Below, piece after piece: positions 8,122-16,229 of a stretch of 64,000 bases of DNA. Made by a program: the position numbers and the translations under genes. The stretch comes from Streptomyces sp. AC555_RSS877 (lineage in GTDB: Bacteria; Actinomycetota; Actinomycetes; Streptomycetales; Streptomycetaceae): NCBI RefSeq assembly GCF_019049245.1, contig NZ_JAGMUK010000018.1, forward strand, positions 1 to 64,000, given 5' to 3'. The notes under the pieces were generated by a model that worked only from the letters and a program-made list of their open reading frames with translations, did not search any database and was not told the DNA's origin. How positions within the stretch are numbered: the first letter of the stretch is position 1; each line of letters opens with the position of its first letter.

Positions 8122-9081
8122 ATGAATGCCCTTCTGCAAGCCGACCGTCCGCATTTCGAAGAAGCGCAGCAGCGCGGTCCCGAGCTGTTCGAACAGACCG
8201 TCCCGCGCAGCCTCGTGCACCGTGCCGCCGTGTCCGAGGTGTTGCTGACCGGGTGGCAGACCGTTCATGACGAGCACCGCCTCGGTGCGCAGTGGTCCCG
8301 CACGCACAGCTACTACGGCTCGGTCGACGGCCGCTGGCACGATCCGATGCTGTTCGCCGAAACGATTCGTCAGGCCTGTCTGCTGTTAGCCCACGAAGCT
8401 CTCGACGTCCCCATGGGCGTCGGCTTCCTCACCGAGTCCACCGCGTTCGAGGTCGCCGAGGAGCGGGTATGTCTGTCCCGGCCGGCCCGCCCTGCCCACG
8501 TGCTGCTCGACATGCGCCTCAGCCACATCAAGCGCCGTGCCGGGATGGTCAGCTGTTACGCCTACGACGTCGTCGCCCACCGCGACGGGGAGCGGCTCGG
8601 CAGCGGCCGGCTGAGAGGCAAGGTCACCTCGCCGGCGGTCTACCGGCGGCTGCGCGGCGACCGTATCGACGCTCGTCCGCCGCACACCACGGTCGCCCCG
8701 GTCGACCCCCGGCTGGTGGGCCGGGACTGTGAGTCCGACGTCGTGCTGGGCGCATCAGCCGTCGCCGGTGCCCACCCGCTGCGGATCGTCGCCGAGCATC
8801 CGGTGCTCTTCGACCACCCGGTGGACCATGTGCCCGGCATGGTGCTCATGGAAGCGGCCCGGCAGGCGGGTCTGCTGGCGCTGGGAACGCCCGGCGGTCT
8901 GCTGGTCGCCTGCGAGGCACAGTTCAGGCGCTACGTCGAGTTCGACATACCCTGCCTCGTGTCCGCGGACGAGCCGGAGCATGACGGCAGGGGACGCCAC
9001 ACCCTCACCGTCCGATTCCTCCAGGACGGCAGCGAGGTCGGCACATGCCGGGTCGGGATCCTCGCCGCAACCGGGGAGTGA
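8122..9081 (+). CDS. afsA: AfsA/ScbA-family butyrolactone signal synthase
   Basis: A 319-residue member of the A-factor synthase family, which condenses a beta-ketoacyl-ACP with dihydroxyacetone phosphate as the first step of GBL signal synthesis. It shows the expected two related halves: one around PRSLVHRAAVSEVLLTGW (residues 29-46) with RTHSYYG, and a second around HPVLFDHPVDHVPGMVLMEA (near 230-250). The length matches the family. Codon 89 is TTA (8386-8388), the codon read by the bldA tRNA, so translation should be developmentally limited. The gene is divergent from the receptor and precedes a reductase/epimerase gene by 7 bases. Confidence 0.93.
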   Translation: MNALLQADRPHFEEAQQRGPELFEQTVPRSLVHRAAVSEVLLTGWQTVHDEHRLGAQWSRTHSYYGSVDGRWHDPMLFAETIRQACLLLAHEALDVPMGVGFLTESTAFEVAEERVCLSRPARPAHVLLDMRLSHIKRRAGMVSCYAYDVVAHRDGERLGSGRLRGKVTSPAVYRRLRGDRIDARPPHTTVAPVDPRLVGRDCESDVVLGASAVAGAHPLRIVAEHPVLFDHPVDHVPGMVLMEAARQAGLLALGTPGGLLVACEAQFRRYVEFDIPCLVSADEPEHDGRGRHTLTVRFLQDGSEVGTCRVGILAATGE

Positions 9082-9088
9082 GCGGCAC

Positions 9089-10063
9089 ATGACCGTACTG
9101 ATCCCTCCTGCGCGCGCGACGGGCACCGTCCTGGTGGCGGGAGGCACCGGCTTCATCGGGGGCGCCGTGGTGCGCGCGCTGCGGTCCCGTGCCGAGCCGG
9201 CCGAAGCCCCGCAGGTGAGGGTGCTGTCCCGGGGCGGACAGGCCGCTCACCGCTCCGGCGGGGTGCGGCACATCGGCGCCGATCTCACCCGTCCCGAGAC
9301 GCTGCGCGGGGTGTGCGAGGGCGTCACGACGCTGGTGCACACCGCCTCCTACGTGGGACGCGATCCCGACCGCTGCCAGGCCGTCAACCACTTCGGCGTC
9401 CTGGCCCTGCTGGACGAGGCCCGGCGCGCCGGGGTCGAGCGCGTCATCTACATGAGCACCGCGTCCGTGTACGGAACCGGCCCGCACCGCGGAGCGAGCG
9501 AAGGCGAGCTCACACCACGCCCCGGCTCCCCGGCGAGTGAGTCCCGGCTGCGTGCCGAGTCCGCCGTCCTCGACGCCGGCGGCATCGTGCTGCGGCCGCA
9601 CCTGGTCTACGGGGAGGGCGACCGCTGGGTGATCCCGAACCTCGCCCGAATGCTGACGGCCGTCCCGGACTGGCCGGCGCAGACGAGGCCGCTCATTTCG
9701 CTGATCTCCGTACGGGACCTGGCGCGCTGTGTGGCGGCGCTCGCTTGCGACCTCGAGACTGCGGAGGGTCCCGAGATCTACCACGCGGCCGATCCGCGTC
9801 CGCTGCCCGTCGGCCGGCTGCTGCTCGCTCTGCATCGTGCGCTGGGGCTGCCGTTGCCGCGGGGGGACATCTCCCCGGCTGAACACCGGGCCCGCCTCGG
9901 GCGTGCCCTGCCCTCGATCTCCGACCATCAGTACGCCCTCGTCACCCAGGACCACTGGTACGACGGACGGAAGCTGTGGGAGCGGTCCGGCGAGGCGCCC
10001 GGGCCCGGGTTCGAGGAGCAGTTCGCCGCATGCCGGGACTGGTACGCGCGGCATCCGGCCTGA
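9089..10063 (+). CDS. NAD-dependent epimerase/reductase (extended SDR)
   Basis: A 324-residue extended SDR with the N-terminal Rossmann motif VLVAGGTGFIGGAVV (residues 14-28), a serine in MSTASVYG, and RPHLVYGEGDRW. The YxxxK pair is not obvious: the expected tyrosine area reads SPASESRLRAE, so it may be an atypical dehydrogenase. It starts 7 bases after the afsA homologue stops and is clearly in the same transcript. Similar genes beside afsA (for example scbC) act in butyrolactone or butenolide maturation, the likely role here. A 12-bp stem terminator follows immediately. Confidence 0.8.
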   Translation: MTVLIPPARATGTVLVAGGTGFIGGAVVRALRSRAEPAEAPQVRVLSRGGQAAHRSGGVRHIGADLTRPETLRGVCEGVTTLVHTASYVGRDPDRCQAVNHFGVLALLDEARRAGVERVIYMSTASVYGTGPHRGASEGELTPRPGSPASESRLRAESAVLDAGGIVLRPHLVYGEGDRWVIPNLARMLTAVPDWPAQTRPLISLISVRDLARCVAALACDLETAEGPEIYHAADPRPLPVGRLLLALHRALGLPLPRGDISPAEHRARLGRALPSISDHQYALVTQDHWYDGRKLWERSGEAPGPGFEEQFAACRDWYARHPA

Positions 10064-10067
10064 CTCC

Positions 10068-10102
10068 GGCCGGTGCCGGGCGGAAGCCGACCGGCACCGG
10101 CC
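10068..10102. terminator. Bidirectional hairpin terminator
   Basis: GGCCGGTGCCGG and its exact reverse complement form a 12-bp stem around an 11-base loop. It sits in the 45-bp gap between two convergent genes, the epimerase and the 2OG oxygenase, and can terminate both transcripts. Confidence 0.8.
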
Positions 10103-10108
10103 ACCGCG

Positions 10109-10861
10109 TCACGGGGCGTCGTGGAAGATCACGCCGAGGACGTGCCGCTGTCCTTCGTGCACCGCGCTCACCCCGTGGCGCAGCATGAAACGGCTCCAGC
10201 CCCGCGCCGACGGGACCGGACGGTCGTGCACCGCGAAGATCAGTCCCTGCCCCTGGCCCGGGCGCTTCACCACCGGACGGGACTGGGCGCGCGGACGCTG
10301 CTCGACGAAGACGCTCTCACCCCCGGTGAAGTCGACGTCGGGGCGGTCCAGCATCACCGCCACCTGCAGCGGGAACGTCAGCTCGCCGTAGACGTCCTGG
10401 TGCAGGCAGTTGTAGTCACCCGGGCCGTAGCGCAACAGCAGGGGCGTGGGCCGCAGCTGTCCGGCCGCGGCGCACGCCGCCGTCAGTTCCTCGTGGGTGC
10501 CAGGAAACCGGGGCCGGTCCAGGCGCTCCGCCCACTGGTTGGCGATCCGGGCCAGCGGCGGATACAGCCGCCTGCGCAGGGCGGTCACCACCGGAGGCAG
10601 GGGCGCGGCGAAATAGCGGTAGTGGCCACTGCCGAAGCGGTGGCGGCTCATGTCGACGGTGCTGCGGAACGCCTCGTCCCGGTCGAACAGCGCGCGGACC
10701 TCCTCGCATGCGCGCGGCGACAGCAAGGGCGGGGTGACGGCGACGCCCTCGGCGTCCAGCGCCGCGGTCACCGCGGACCAGTCCAGTGCGTCGACGGCGG
10801 GCAGTTCCATCGTGTCGTCGGTACCGGCGTCGGGCGCGGTGGGGAGGCGGCCGTGGTCCAT
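10109..10861 (-). CDS. 2OG-Fe(II) oxygenase (alkylation-repair associated)
   Basis: A 250-residue Fe(II)/2-oxoglutarate dioxygenase. The metal-binding triad is visible as HQD at residues 154-156 and a distal His at 229 (RHG), with Arg239 placed to hold 2-oxoglutarate. It is the last gene of an operon with an ECF sigma factor, an Ada-like protein and Ogt. That context suggests oxidative removal of alkyl groups from DNA, in the manner of AlkB, though the sequence is closer to the prolyl-hydroxylase branch than to classical AlkB. The start is uncertain: neither ATG 10861 nor ATG 10810 has a good ribosome binding site. Confidence 0.8.
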   Translation of the reverse strand: MDHGRLPTAPDAGTDDTMELPAVDALDWSAVTAALDAEGVAVTPPLLSPRACEEVRALFDRDEAFRSTVDMSRHRFGSGHYRYFAAPLPPVVTALRRRLYPPLARIANQWAERLDRPRFPGTHEELTAACAAAGQLRPTPLLLRYGPGDYNCLHQDVYGELTFPLQVAVMLDRPDVDFTGGESVFVEQRPRAQSRPVVKRPGQGQGLIFAVHDRPVPSARGWSRFMLRHGVSAVHEGQRHVLGVIFHDAP

Positions 10862-10965
10862 GCCCGGCAGGTGAGGGGTGTCGTAGCTGGTCAGTGTGGG
10901 CTCCGCGGTCGTGGACGGAGGCGGGCGCCGGAGGCGGGGGAATGGTTGCTCCGGCGCCCGCCGGT

Positions 10966-11511
10966 TCAGAGGGAGGCCGAGGGCGTGCGCCCGGACTCCA
11001 GGTCGAGCAGGAACCGCTTGGCCACGACACCGCCTGCGTAGCCGGTCAGGCGACCGCCTGAGCCGACCACCCGGTGGCAGGGCAGCACCACGCACAGGGG
11101 GTTCGCGCCGAGTGCGGTGCCCACGGCCCGCGCGGCCCGCGGCCGTCCGAGCGCGGTGGCCAGCTCGGCGTAGGTGCCCGTCGCCCCGTACGGAAGGAGC
11201 TCGTCCAGCCGCTCCACGGTCGTGCGGCTGAACGGTGTGGCCAGGCGGAGATCCATCCGTACGGTGAACGCGCGGCTGCCGCCTTCGAGGTACGTGTCCA
11301 GCTGGCGGCGCGCCTCCTCGATGATCCGCTGCTGGGCGGGGGTGGCTGCGTCGGCGTCCACGGCGGTGAGGCCACCGCGCATGAGCCGGGCCACCGCCTG
11401 CTCGTGGTCGTCGAAGGCGCACAGCACCAGCGCGTCGTCGGTGGCCGCGAGGGTCAGGGAGCCCAGCGGGGTGCGGTGCGAGGTGAGTGCCGCGGTGGAT
11501 GGGGTGGGCAT
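10966..11511 (-). CDS. ogt: Methylated-DNA-protein-cysteine methyltransferase
   Basis: A 181-residue single-use repair protein that moves alkyl groups from O6-alkylguanine to its own cysteine. The acceptor is Cys145 in PCHRV, followed by GSGGRLTGYAGG, the normal DNA-binding and active-site block; the Asn-hinge region GANPLCVVL precedes it. Length and order match Ogt. The ATG at 11511 has GAGGT about 6 bases upstream. It lies 35 bases downstream of the Ada-like gene and 104 bases upstream of the oxygenase gene, so the three probably share a transcript controlled by the sigma factor at the head. Confidence 0.95.
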   Translation of the reverse strand: MPTPSTAALTSHRTPLGSLTLAATDDALVLCAFDDHEQAVARLMRGGLTAVDADAATPAQQRIIEEARRQLDTYLEGGSRAFTVRMDLRLATPFSRTTVERLDELLPYGATGTYAELATALGRPRAARAVGTALGANPLCVVLPCHRVVGSGGRLTGYAGGVVAKRFLLDLESGRTPSASL

Positions 11512-11546
11512 AGGGACCTCTCTGTGGTGCTCTGTGGCGCGCCGGG

Positions 11547-12347
11547 TCAGACGGTGATGGGCCGGCAGCTCTTGCAGGCCCGGTAACCCGCCTCGCGGGC
11601 GTCCTGCGCGGTGCGGAAGTGCACCCGGTGCCCCGGAGTGATGCGGCGGGCGTGGGCGCAGGTCGGATGGCAGTAGATGAAGGTGGTGTCGCTGCCGAGG
11701 AACACCGCGCCGGCCCGGGACAGCTCCGCCACCCGGCGCATGTCGATGTGCTCGGCCCGGCGCAGTGCCTCGCCCGCCTTCGGCAGGTACGCGGCGTCGC
11801 ACGGCGATCCGTTGTCGTGCGTGACCCGGTGGCACGGTATGAGCACCGCGACGGGATTGGCCGCCAGTGCGCGCAGCACGTCGGAGGCCGGGGGCGGCGC
11901 CTCGGGGTCGGCCTCGCGGGCGATCCAGCCGAGCGGCCGCAGCTGCCCCGCGGGGATGTTCCGCACGGCCTCCAGGATCGTGCGCTGCTCCTCCGGCAGG
12001 CCGGACAGGTCGATCGCCAGCCGGCGGGCCCGGCCGGTGCGCAGCGCGGGGACGAGCCCGGGCAGCGGCCTGCCTCCCGAGATCGCCGAGCGGCCGGTGC
12101 GCGCGCGGTGCCGTTCCTCGAAGCCTGTCGCGGTCAGGCCTGCCGAGTCCAGGCAGGCACCCGTCACCGCCTGTGGGCTCGAGGCCACGAACAGCCCACC
12201 CGCCGCCGTGTCGAGGCGTACGTACGTGTCGTAGCGGTCCTCGGAGATACCCACACGGCGCAGCGCGCGCAGCGCGAAGTCCTCCGGCGCACCGGTTGCG
12301 AGATCGGGCAGACGCCGCGTGACCGCGTCGCCGTCGCTTTCGTTCAC
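11547..12347 (-). CDS. Ada-like repair protein with inverted domain order (Ogt domain then Ada zinc domain)
   Basis: A 266-residue protein. Residues 20-205 look like a DNA glycosylase/Ogt-type region ending in an alkyltransferase active site, PCHRV with Cys172. Residues 216-263 are an Ada-type zinc and methylphosphotriester-accepting domain with all four cysteines (Cys226 and Cys230 in YCHPTC, Cys258 and Cys261 in ACKSC). In E. coli Ada the zinc domain is first, followed by an AraC helix-turn-helix; here it is last and I see no helix-turn-helix. The start overlaps the sigma-factor stop by 4 bases (ATGA), implying translational coupling. Both acceptor cysteines are intact, so both repair activities are plausible. 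Confidence 0.82.
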   Translation of the reverse strand: MNESDGDAVTRRLPDLATGAPEDFALRALRRVGISEDRYDTYVRLDTAAGGLFVASSPQAVTGACLDSAGLTATGFEERHRARTGRSAISGGRPLPGLVPALRTGRARRLAIDLSGLPEEQRTILEAVRNIPAGQLRPLGWIAREADPEAPPPASDVLRALAANPVAVLIPCHRVTHDNGSPCDAAYLPKAGEALRRAEHIDMRRVAELSRAGAVFLGSDTTFIYCHPTCAHARRITPGHRVHFRTAQDAREAGYRACKSCRPITV

Positions 12348-12949
12348 ATCGTCACCTCCTTCAGCGCCGTCGGTTCCGGCTCGAGCAGTCGCCGCAGGCC
12401 GGCCAGCCCGCGGGAGACCTGCGCCTTGGCGGTGCCGACCGCGCAGCCCTGCACCTCGGCCACCTCGCTGTAGCTCATCCCGACCACATGGTGAAGCACG
12501 ACCGGTATGCGGTGGTGCTCGGGTAAGGCCGACAGCGCCGTGACCAGACGTGACCGGTCCTCAGCGGTCGCCGCGCGCTCCTCCGGACCGGGGCTGTGGT
12601 CCGGCCAGACATCCATGGTCTCTTCCACGGGCAGCCCGGCCGTGACCGGACGCCGTGTTCGCGTACGGACGTGATTGCGCCACACGTTCGCCGCGATGGT
12701 CATCAGCCACGCACGGGGACGCAGCTCACGGCGCCGTGCGGGGGGGTACCCCTGCAGGGCCGTGTAGGCGCGCAGAAACGTCTCCTGGCCCAGGTCGTCC
12801 GCCTCGGCGAAGGAGCCGGAGACCCGGTACAGGAACGCGTGCACCACCCCGGCGTGCACCCGGACCAGCTCGGTGAAGCCGGCTTCGAGGTGCGCCGCCA
12901 GGAGATCGGTCAGCTGCTCGGCCTTGTCGTCCATCACTGAAACAAACAC
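12344..12949 (-). CDS. ECF-type RNA polymerase sigma factor
   Basis: A 201-residue sigma-70 family protein. Region 2 covers about residues 25-95 (ADDLGQETFLRAYTAL, RAWLMTIAANVWRNHVR) and region 4 about residues 135-190 (ALSALPEHHRIPVVLHHV, SEVAEVQGCAVGTAKAQVSRG). It heads the repair operon and is coupled to the Ada-like gene, with no recognisable anti-sigma gene beside it. Control by the Ada-like partner is an attractive guess. Codon 142 is TTA (12524-12526), suggesting bldA dependence. Start uncertain: GTG 12949 has AGGA upstream, while ATG 12934 is the next candidate. Confidence 0.88.
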   Translation of the reverse strand: MFVSVMDDKAEQLTDLLAAHLEAGFTELVRVHAGVVHAFLYRVSGSFAEADDLGQETFLRAYTALQGYPPARRRELRPRAWLMTIAANVWRNHVRTRTRRPVTAGLPVEETMDVWPDHSPGPEERAATAEDRSRLVTALSALPEHHRIPVVLHHVVGMSYSEVAEVQGCAVGTAKAQVSRGLAGLRRLLEPEPTALKEVTM

Positions 12950-12971
12950 CGTCCTGGGCCAGGGTGTTGCA
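12943..12971. promoter_or_regulatory. Inverted repeat at the sigma-factor promoter
   Basis: AACACC and GGTGTT arms separated by about 12 bases overlap the sigma-factor start region, in the 37-bp gap to the SARP stop. The sequence AAACAAACACC also resembles one half of an ARE. It could be an operator or a weak terminator for the SARP mRNA reading from the right. Confidence 0.3.
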
Positions 12972-12986
12972 GAGGGAGAGGAGCGG

Positions 12987-13763
12987 TCATCCGTGGGCCG
13001 CCGGAGCGTCGAGCGCGGAGCTGCCGGTCAGGACCGCTTGGTACAGGCGCCGCATCCGGGGGACGGGCTCGATCCCCAGGGAGTCGCCGAGCGCCTGGCG
13101 CAGCCCGTGGAAGACGTCACCAGCGCGTTTGCGGTCGCCGGAGCGGTACAGCGCCACCATCAGCTGAGCGTGCACGTTCTCGTGGGTCGGGTGGCGCGCG
13201 GTCAGATCACTCAGCTCGTCGACCAGCTCCCGATGCTTGCCGAGCGCCAGATCGGCTTCTATGCGCTGTTCCAGTACCCCTTGGCGGGTCTCCGCCAGCT
13301 CCGCCAGGTGCGGTGAGCTGAGGGGGCCGGTCCGGACGTCGGACAGCGCGGGCCCGCGCCACTGCGCGAGGGCCAGGGTGAACATCTCCGACGCTGTGCG
13401 GTGGTCCCCTGCGGCAGCTGCCAGGCGTCCCCGCCGGGTCAGCTCCGTGAACCGGAAGCGGTCGAAGTCGGTCGTTTCGAGGGCGAGCTGATAACCCTGG
13501 TTCCGGGTCAGCAGCAGATGGCTGCGGTCGCCGCGGGGGCCGCGCAGAGCCTGCCTTATGTGGAGCACGTAGGTCTGGAGCGTGGACATCGCGCTCTTGG
13601 GGGGAGTCGACCCCCACAATTCGGTGATGCAGTCGCCGGCCCGCACCATCTGCGGCGTGTTCAGCATGAGGAACGCGAGGAGCTGGCGCGGTTTCGGTGC
13701 GCTCGGTACCAGGTTTACCTCACCATCGGAAAGTAAGAGGGAGCCGAGAACACCCGATTTCAT
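12987..13763 (-). CDS. SARP-family transcriptional activator
   Basis: A 258-residue Streptomyces antibiotic regulatory protein. The N-terminal OmpR-like winged helix covers about residues 1-95 (PKPRQLLAFLMLNTPQMV, TLQTYVLHIRQAL, NQGYQLAL), followed by the bacterial transcriptional activation domain (DRFRFTEL, ENVHAQLMVALYRSGDR, LGIEPVPRMRRL). It has no ATPase or sensor domain, so it is the small pathway-specific type. Codon 10 is TTA (13734-13736), making expression bldA-dependent. The ATG at 13763 has AGGA 7 bases upstream. A perfect AGTGTT-GT-AACACT palindrome lies 20 bases upstream. It probably switches on the biosynthetic operons. Confidence 0.93.
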   Translation of the reverse strand: MKSGVLGSLLLSDGEVNLVPSAPKPRQLLAFLMLNTPQMVRAGDCITELWGSTPPKSAMSTLQTYVLHIRQALRGPRGDRSHLLLTRNQGYQLALETTDFDRFRFTELTRRGRLAAAAGDHRTASEMFTLALAQWRGPALSDVRTGPLSSPHLAELAETRQGVLEQRIEADLALGKHRELVDELSDLTARHPTHENVHAQLMVALYRSGDRKRAGDVFHGLRQALGDSLGIEPVPRMRRLYQAVLTGSSALDAPAAHG

Positions 13764-13782
13764 GTCGAATTCCTATCCCCGT

Positions 13783-13796
13783 AGTGTTGTAACACT
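13783..13796. promoter_or_regulatory. Perfect palindrome upstream of the SARP gene
   Basis: AGTGTTGTAACACT is a perfect 14-bp palindrome ending 20 bp before the SARP ATG, in an A+T-rich promoter region (13764-13910). Its position suggests a repressor site close to the transcription start. The binding protein is unknown; one of the two TetR proteins is possible. Confidence 0.45.
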
Positions 13797-13910
13797 TCGA
13801 ACAGGCATCCCATTCCCGCATCGAGGATAGGTAGATTGCTGTTTATGTGTCAAACGGGAGGTCGCCGATAATAAATTCGGTCAGCCAGCCGGTTCTTTTT
13901 CTGTTGATAT

Positions 13911-14879
13911 TCAGGAAGGTAATCTGGCGGCTATCTGATCGGCCGCGTCCGGGCCGTATGCGGATCTGATGCGGGCCGCCAGCCTCTTCGGCACCAGCGG
14001 GTAGCCCTGGGCGTCGGGCGACTCGAGTGCGGCTGCTGCCAGGGCGCACCCGAGCTGGGCCCCGCGCTCGGCGCACCACCCCCAGACGGCACCCGCCAGA
14101 AAGCCGGCCCGGAACGCCTCGGAGGTTCCGGACGGATCGCCCTCCTGCGCCGCGCGCACCGCCTCGACGCGGGCTTCGGGGCTCCCGCGCCGCGCGACGA
14201 CCACTCCGCGCAGCCCGCGCGTGACGACCCAGGTGCCCACCCGGCCGAGCAGTTCCGCGTCGCCCCACCCGGTGAGTTCCTGGAGCAGCGGCACGTCGAA
14301 CTCGTCCGTGAACGCGTAGCGGGCCCCGTCGACGAGCCTGCGGGCCTGGTGGCTGGTGAGGCGGGACAGCCGATCGCCGGGGTCGGCCGCGAAGGGGATG
14401 CCGAGCCTCCGGCACTCCTCGGTGTGCCGCACCATGGCCTCGACGTCCCCCGCCGCCACCACCACGAGGCCCAGCCCGCCGATCCGGCGTGCGGCCGGCA
14501 GCAGGGTGATGTGCCGGGACTCGGTCTGCGCGCCCTCGTACGACAGCCTGAGCCGGCCGTCCTCGGCGTCCCTGATCTCCACCGCCCGCGCCGTGTCCAG
14601 TTCCTCGCTGACGCGGACGAGTTCCAGGTCCACGCCGTACGACAGCAGGGAGCGGCCGTAGTCGGCGAAGTCCTTGCCGACCGCTCCGGCCAGGAGCGGG
14701 CGAAGGGCGAGACGGCCCAGACCCGCGGCGATGTTGGCGCCCGCTCCGCCACGGCGCACGCGCAGGGTCTCGGCACGCACCGCGGCGGCGCCGCGGCCCA
14801 TGGCCGTGCCGTCGGTGAGCCGGCCCGCGACGGTCAGCACATGGTCGGTCGCAATGGCGCCGGTCACGGCTATACGCAT
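13911..14879 (-). CDS. PfkB-family (adenosine-kinase-like) protein with altered catalytic motif
   Basis: A 322-residue ribokinase-family protein similar throughout to the kinase at 44456: MRIAVTGAIATDHV at the start, RRGGAGANIAAGLGRL for substrate binding and GTWVVTRGLRGVVV. In the anion-hole motif, where its relative has DPTGVGDAF with the catalytic aspartate, it reads DPSGTSEAF (residues 248-256): the Gly-Asp pair is Ser253-Glu254. Activity may be lost or changed. An adenosine kinase would help clear SAH-derived adenosine. Codon 320 is TTA. The ATG at 14879 has GGGAG upstream. It lies after metK and a strong terminator. Confidence 0.8.
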   Translation of the reverse strand: MRIAVTGAIATDHVLTVAGRLTDGTAMGRGAAAVRAETLRVRRGGAGANIAAGLGRLALRPLLAGAVGKDFADYGRSLLSYGVDLELVRVSEELDTARAVEIRDAEDGRLRLSYEGAQTESRHITLLPAARRIGGLGLVVVAAGDVEAMVRHTEECRRLGIPFAADPGDRLSRLTSHQARRLVDGARYAFTDEFDVPLLQELTGWGDAELLGRVGTWVVTRGLRGVVVARRGSPEARVEAVRAAQEGDPSGTSEAFRAGFLAGAVWGWCAERGAQLGCALAAAALESPDAQGYPLVPKRLAARIRSAYGPDAADQIAARLPS

Positions 14880-14923
14880 GGTGATCAACTCCCAGTGAGC
14901 GCTGGCCCGTCAGGAGGCGACGA

Positions 14924-14958
14924 CGCGGCCCCGGACCACACGAAGGTCCGGGGCCGCG
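14924..14958. terminator. Hairpin terminator after metK
   Basis: A 14-bp perfect stem (CGCGGCCCCGGACC and its complement) with a 7-base loop lies 14 bp beyond the metK stop, on the side where minus-strand transcription leaves metK. It would separate or attenuate expression of the downstream PfkB gene. Confidence 0.85.
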
Positions 14959-14971
14959 TTCGGGCGGACGG

Positions 14972-16195
14972 TTACCGCCCGACGGCCCGGCGCAGCGCGT
15001 CGACGCGGTCGGTCCGCTCCCAGCTGAAGTCGGGCAGTTCGCGCCCGAAGTGGCCGTAGGCGGCTGTCTGGGCGTACAGGGGGCGCAGCAGGTCCAGGTC
15101 GCGGATGATCGCGGCCGGGCGGAGGTCGAAGACCGCCGTCACGGCCTGCTCGATGGCGGCCTGCGGGACGGTGGCGGTACCGAAGGTCTCGACGAAGAGA
15201 CCGACGGGTTCGGCTTTGCCGATGGCGTAGGCGACCTGCACCTCGCACCGGGTGGCCAGGCCCGCGGCGACGACGTTCTTGGCGACCCAGCGCATGGCGT
15301 AGGCGGCGCTGCGGTCGACCTTGGAGGGGTCCTTGCCGGAGAAGGCGCCGCCGCCGTGGCGGGCGTAGCCGCCGTAGGTGTCGATGATGATCTTGCGGCC
15401 GGTCAGGCCGGCGTCGCCCATCGGGCCGCCGATCTCGAAGCGGCCGGTGGGGTTGACCAGCAGGCGGTAGCCCTCGGTCTCCAGTTTGACGCCCTCCTGG
15501 GCCAGCTCGTCCAGGACGTGCTCGACGACGTGTTCGCGAAGGTCGGGGGTGAGCAGGGAGTCCAGGTCGATGTCGCTCGCGTGCTGCGAGGAGACGACGA
15601 CGGTGTCGAGGCGCTTCGGCTTGCTGCCCAGGTACTCGATGGTGACCTGGGTCTTGCCGTCCGGGCGCAGATAGGGCACGGTCCCGTTCCGCCGCACCTC
15701 GGACAGCCGCCGCGAGAGGCGGTGGGCCAGGTGGATGGGCAGCGGCATGAGGCTGGGCGTCTCGTCGCAGGCGTAACCGAACATCAGGCCCTGGTCGCCG
15801 GCGCCCTGCAGGGCCAGCCGGTCCTCCTCGTCCGCCGTCAAGGTGCCGTCGACCCGCTTCTCGTAGGCGGTGTCGACGCCCTGGGCGATGTCGGGGGACT
15901 GGGCTCCGATCGAGACGGACACACCGCAGGAGGCGCCGTCGAACCCCTTGGCGGAGGAGTCGTAGCCGATCTCCAGGACGGCTTCGCGCACGAGGGCGGG
16001 AATGTCCACGTAGGCGGTGGTGGTGACCTCGCCCGCGACATGGACCTGGCCGGTGGTGATCAGGGTCTCCACCGCGACGCGTGCCGTGGGGTCCTGGGCG
16101 AGGAGTGCGTCGAGGATCGTGTCGCTGATGCGGTCGGCGATCTTGTCGGGATGACCTTCGGTCACCGATTCCGAGGTGAAGAGCCGGGCAGACAT
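14972..16195 (-). CDS. metK: S-adenosylmethionine synthetase
   Basis: A 407-residue full-length MetK, which makes SAM from ATP and methionine. Diagnostic blocks are [20 protein letters not shown] at the N-terminus, [16 protein letters not shown] in the middle, and [19 protein letters not shown] near residue 270. GGAG stands 6 bases before the ATG at 16195. It lies 34 bases after the CreD-like gene in the same operon, so it is probably a dedicated extra copy feeding the cluster's methyltransferases rather than the only metK of the cell. A strong terminator follows. Confidence 0.97.
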   Translation of the reverse strand: MSARLFTSESVTEGHPDKIADRISDTILDALLAQDPTARVAVETLITTGQVHVAGEVTTTAYVDIPALVREAVLEIGYDSSAKGFDGASCGVSVSIGAQSPDIAQGVDTAYEKRVDGTLTADEEDRLALQGAGDQGLMFGYACDETPSLMPLPIHLAHRLSRRLSEVRRNGTVPYLRPDGKTQVTIEYLGSKPKRLDTVVVSSQHASDIDLDSLLTPDLREHVVEHVLDELAQEGVKLETEGYRLLVNPTGRFEIGGPMGDAGLTGRKIIIDTYGGYARHGGGAFSGKDPSKVDRSAAYAMRWVAKNVVAAGLATRCEVQVAYAIGKAEPVGLFVETFGTATVPQAAIEQAVTAVFDLRPAAIIRDLDLLRPLYAQTAAYGHFGRELPDFSWERTDRVDALRRAVGR

Positions 16196-16229
16196 GAGAA
16201 CTCCTGGGGTCGGGACGACAGGGTGTGCG

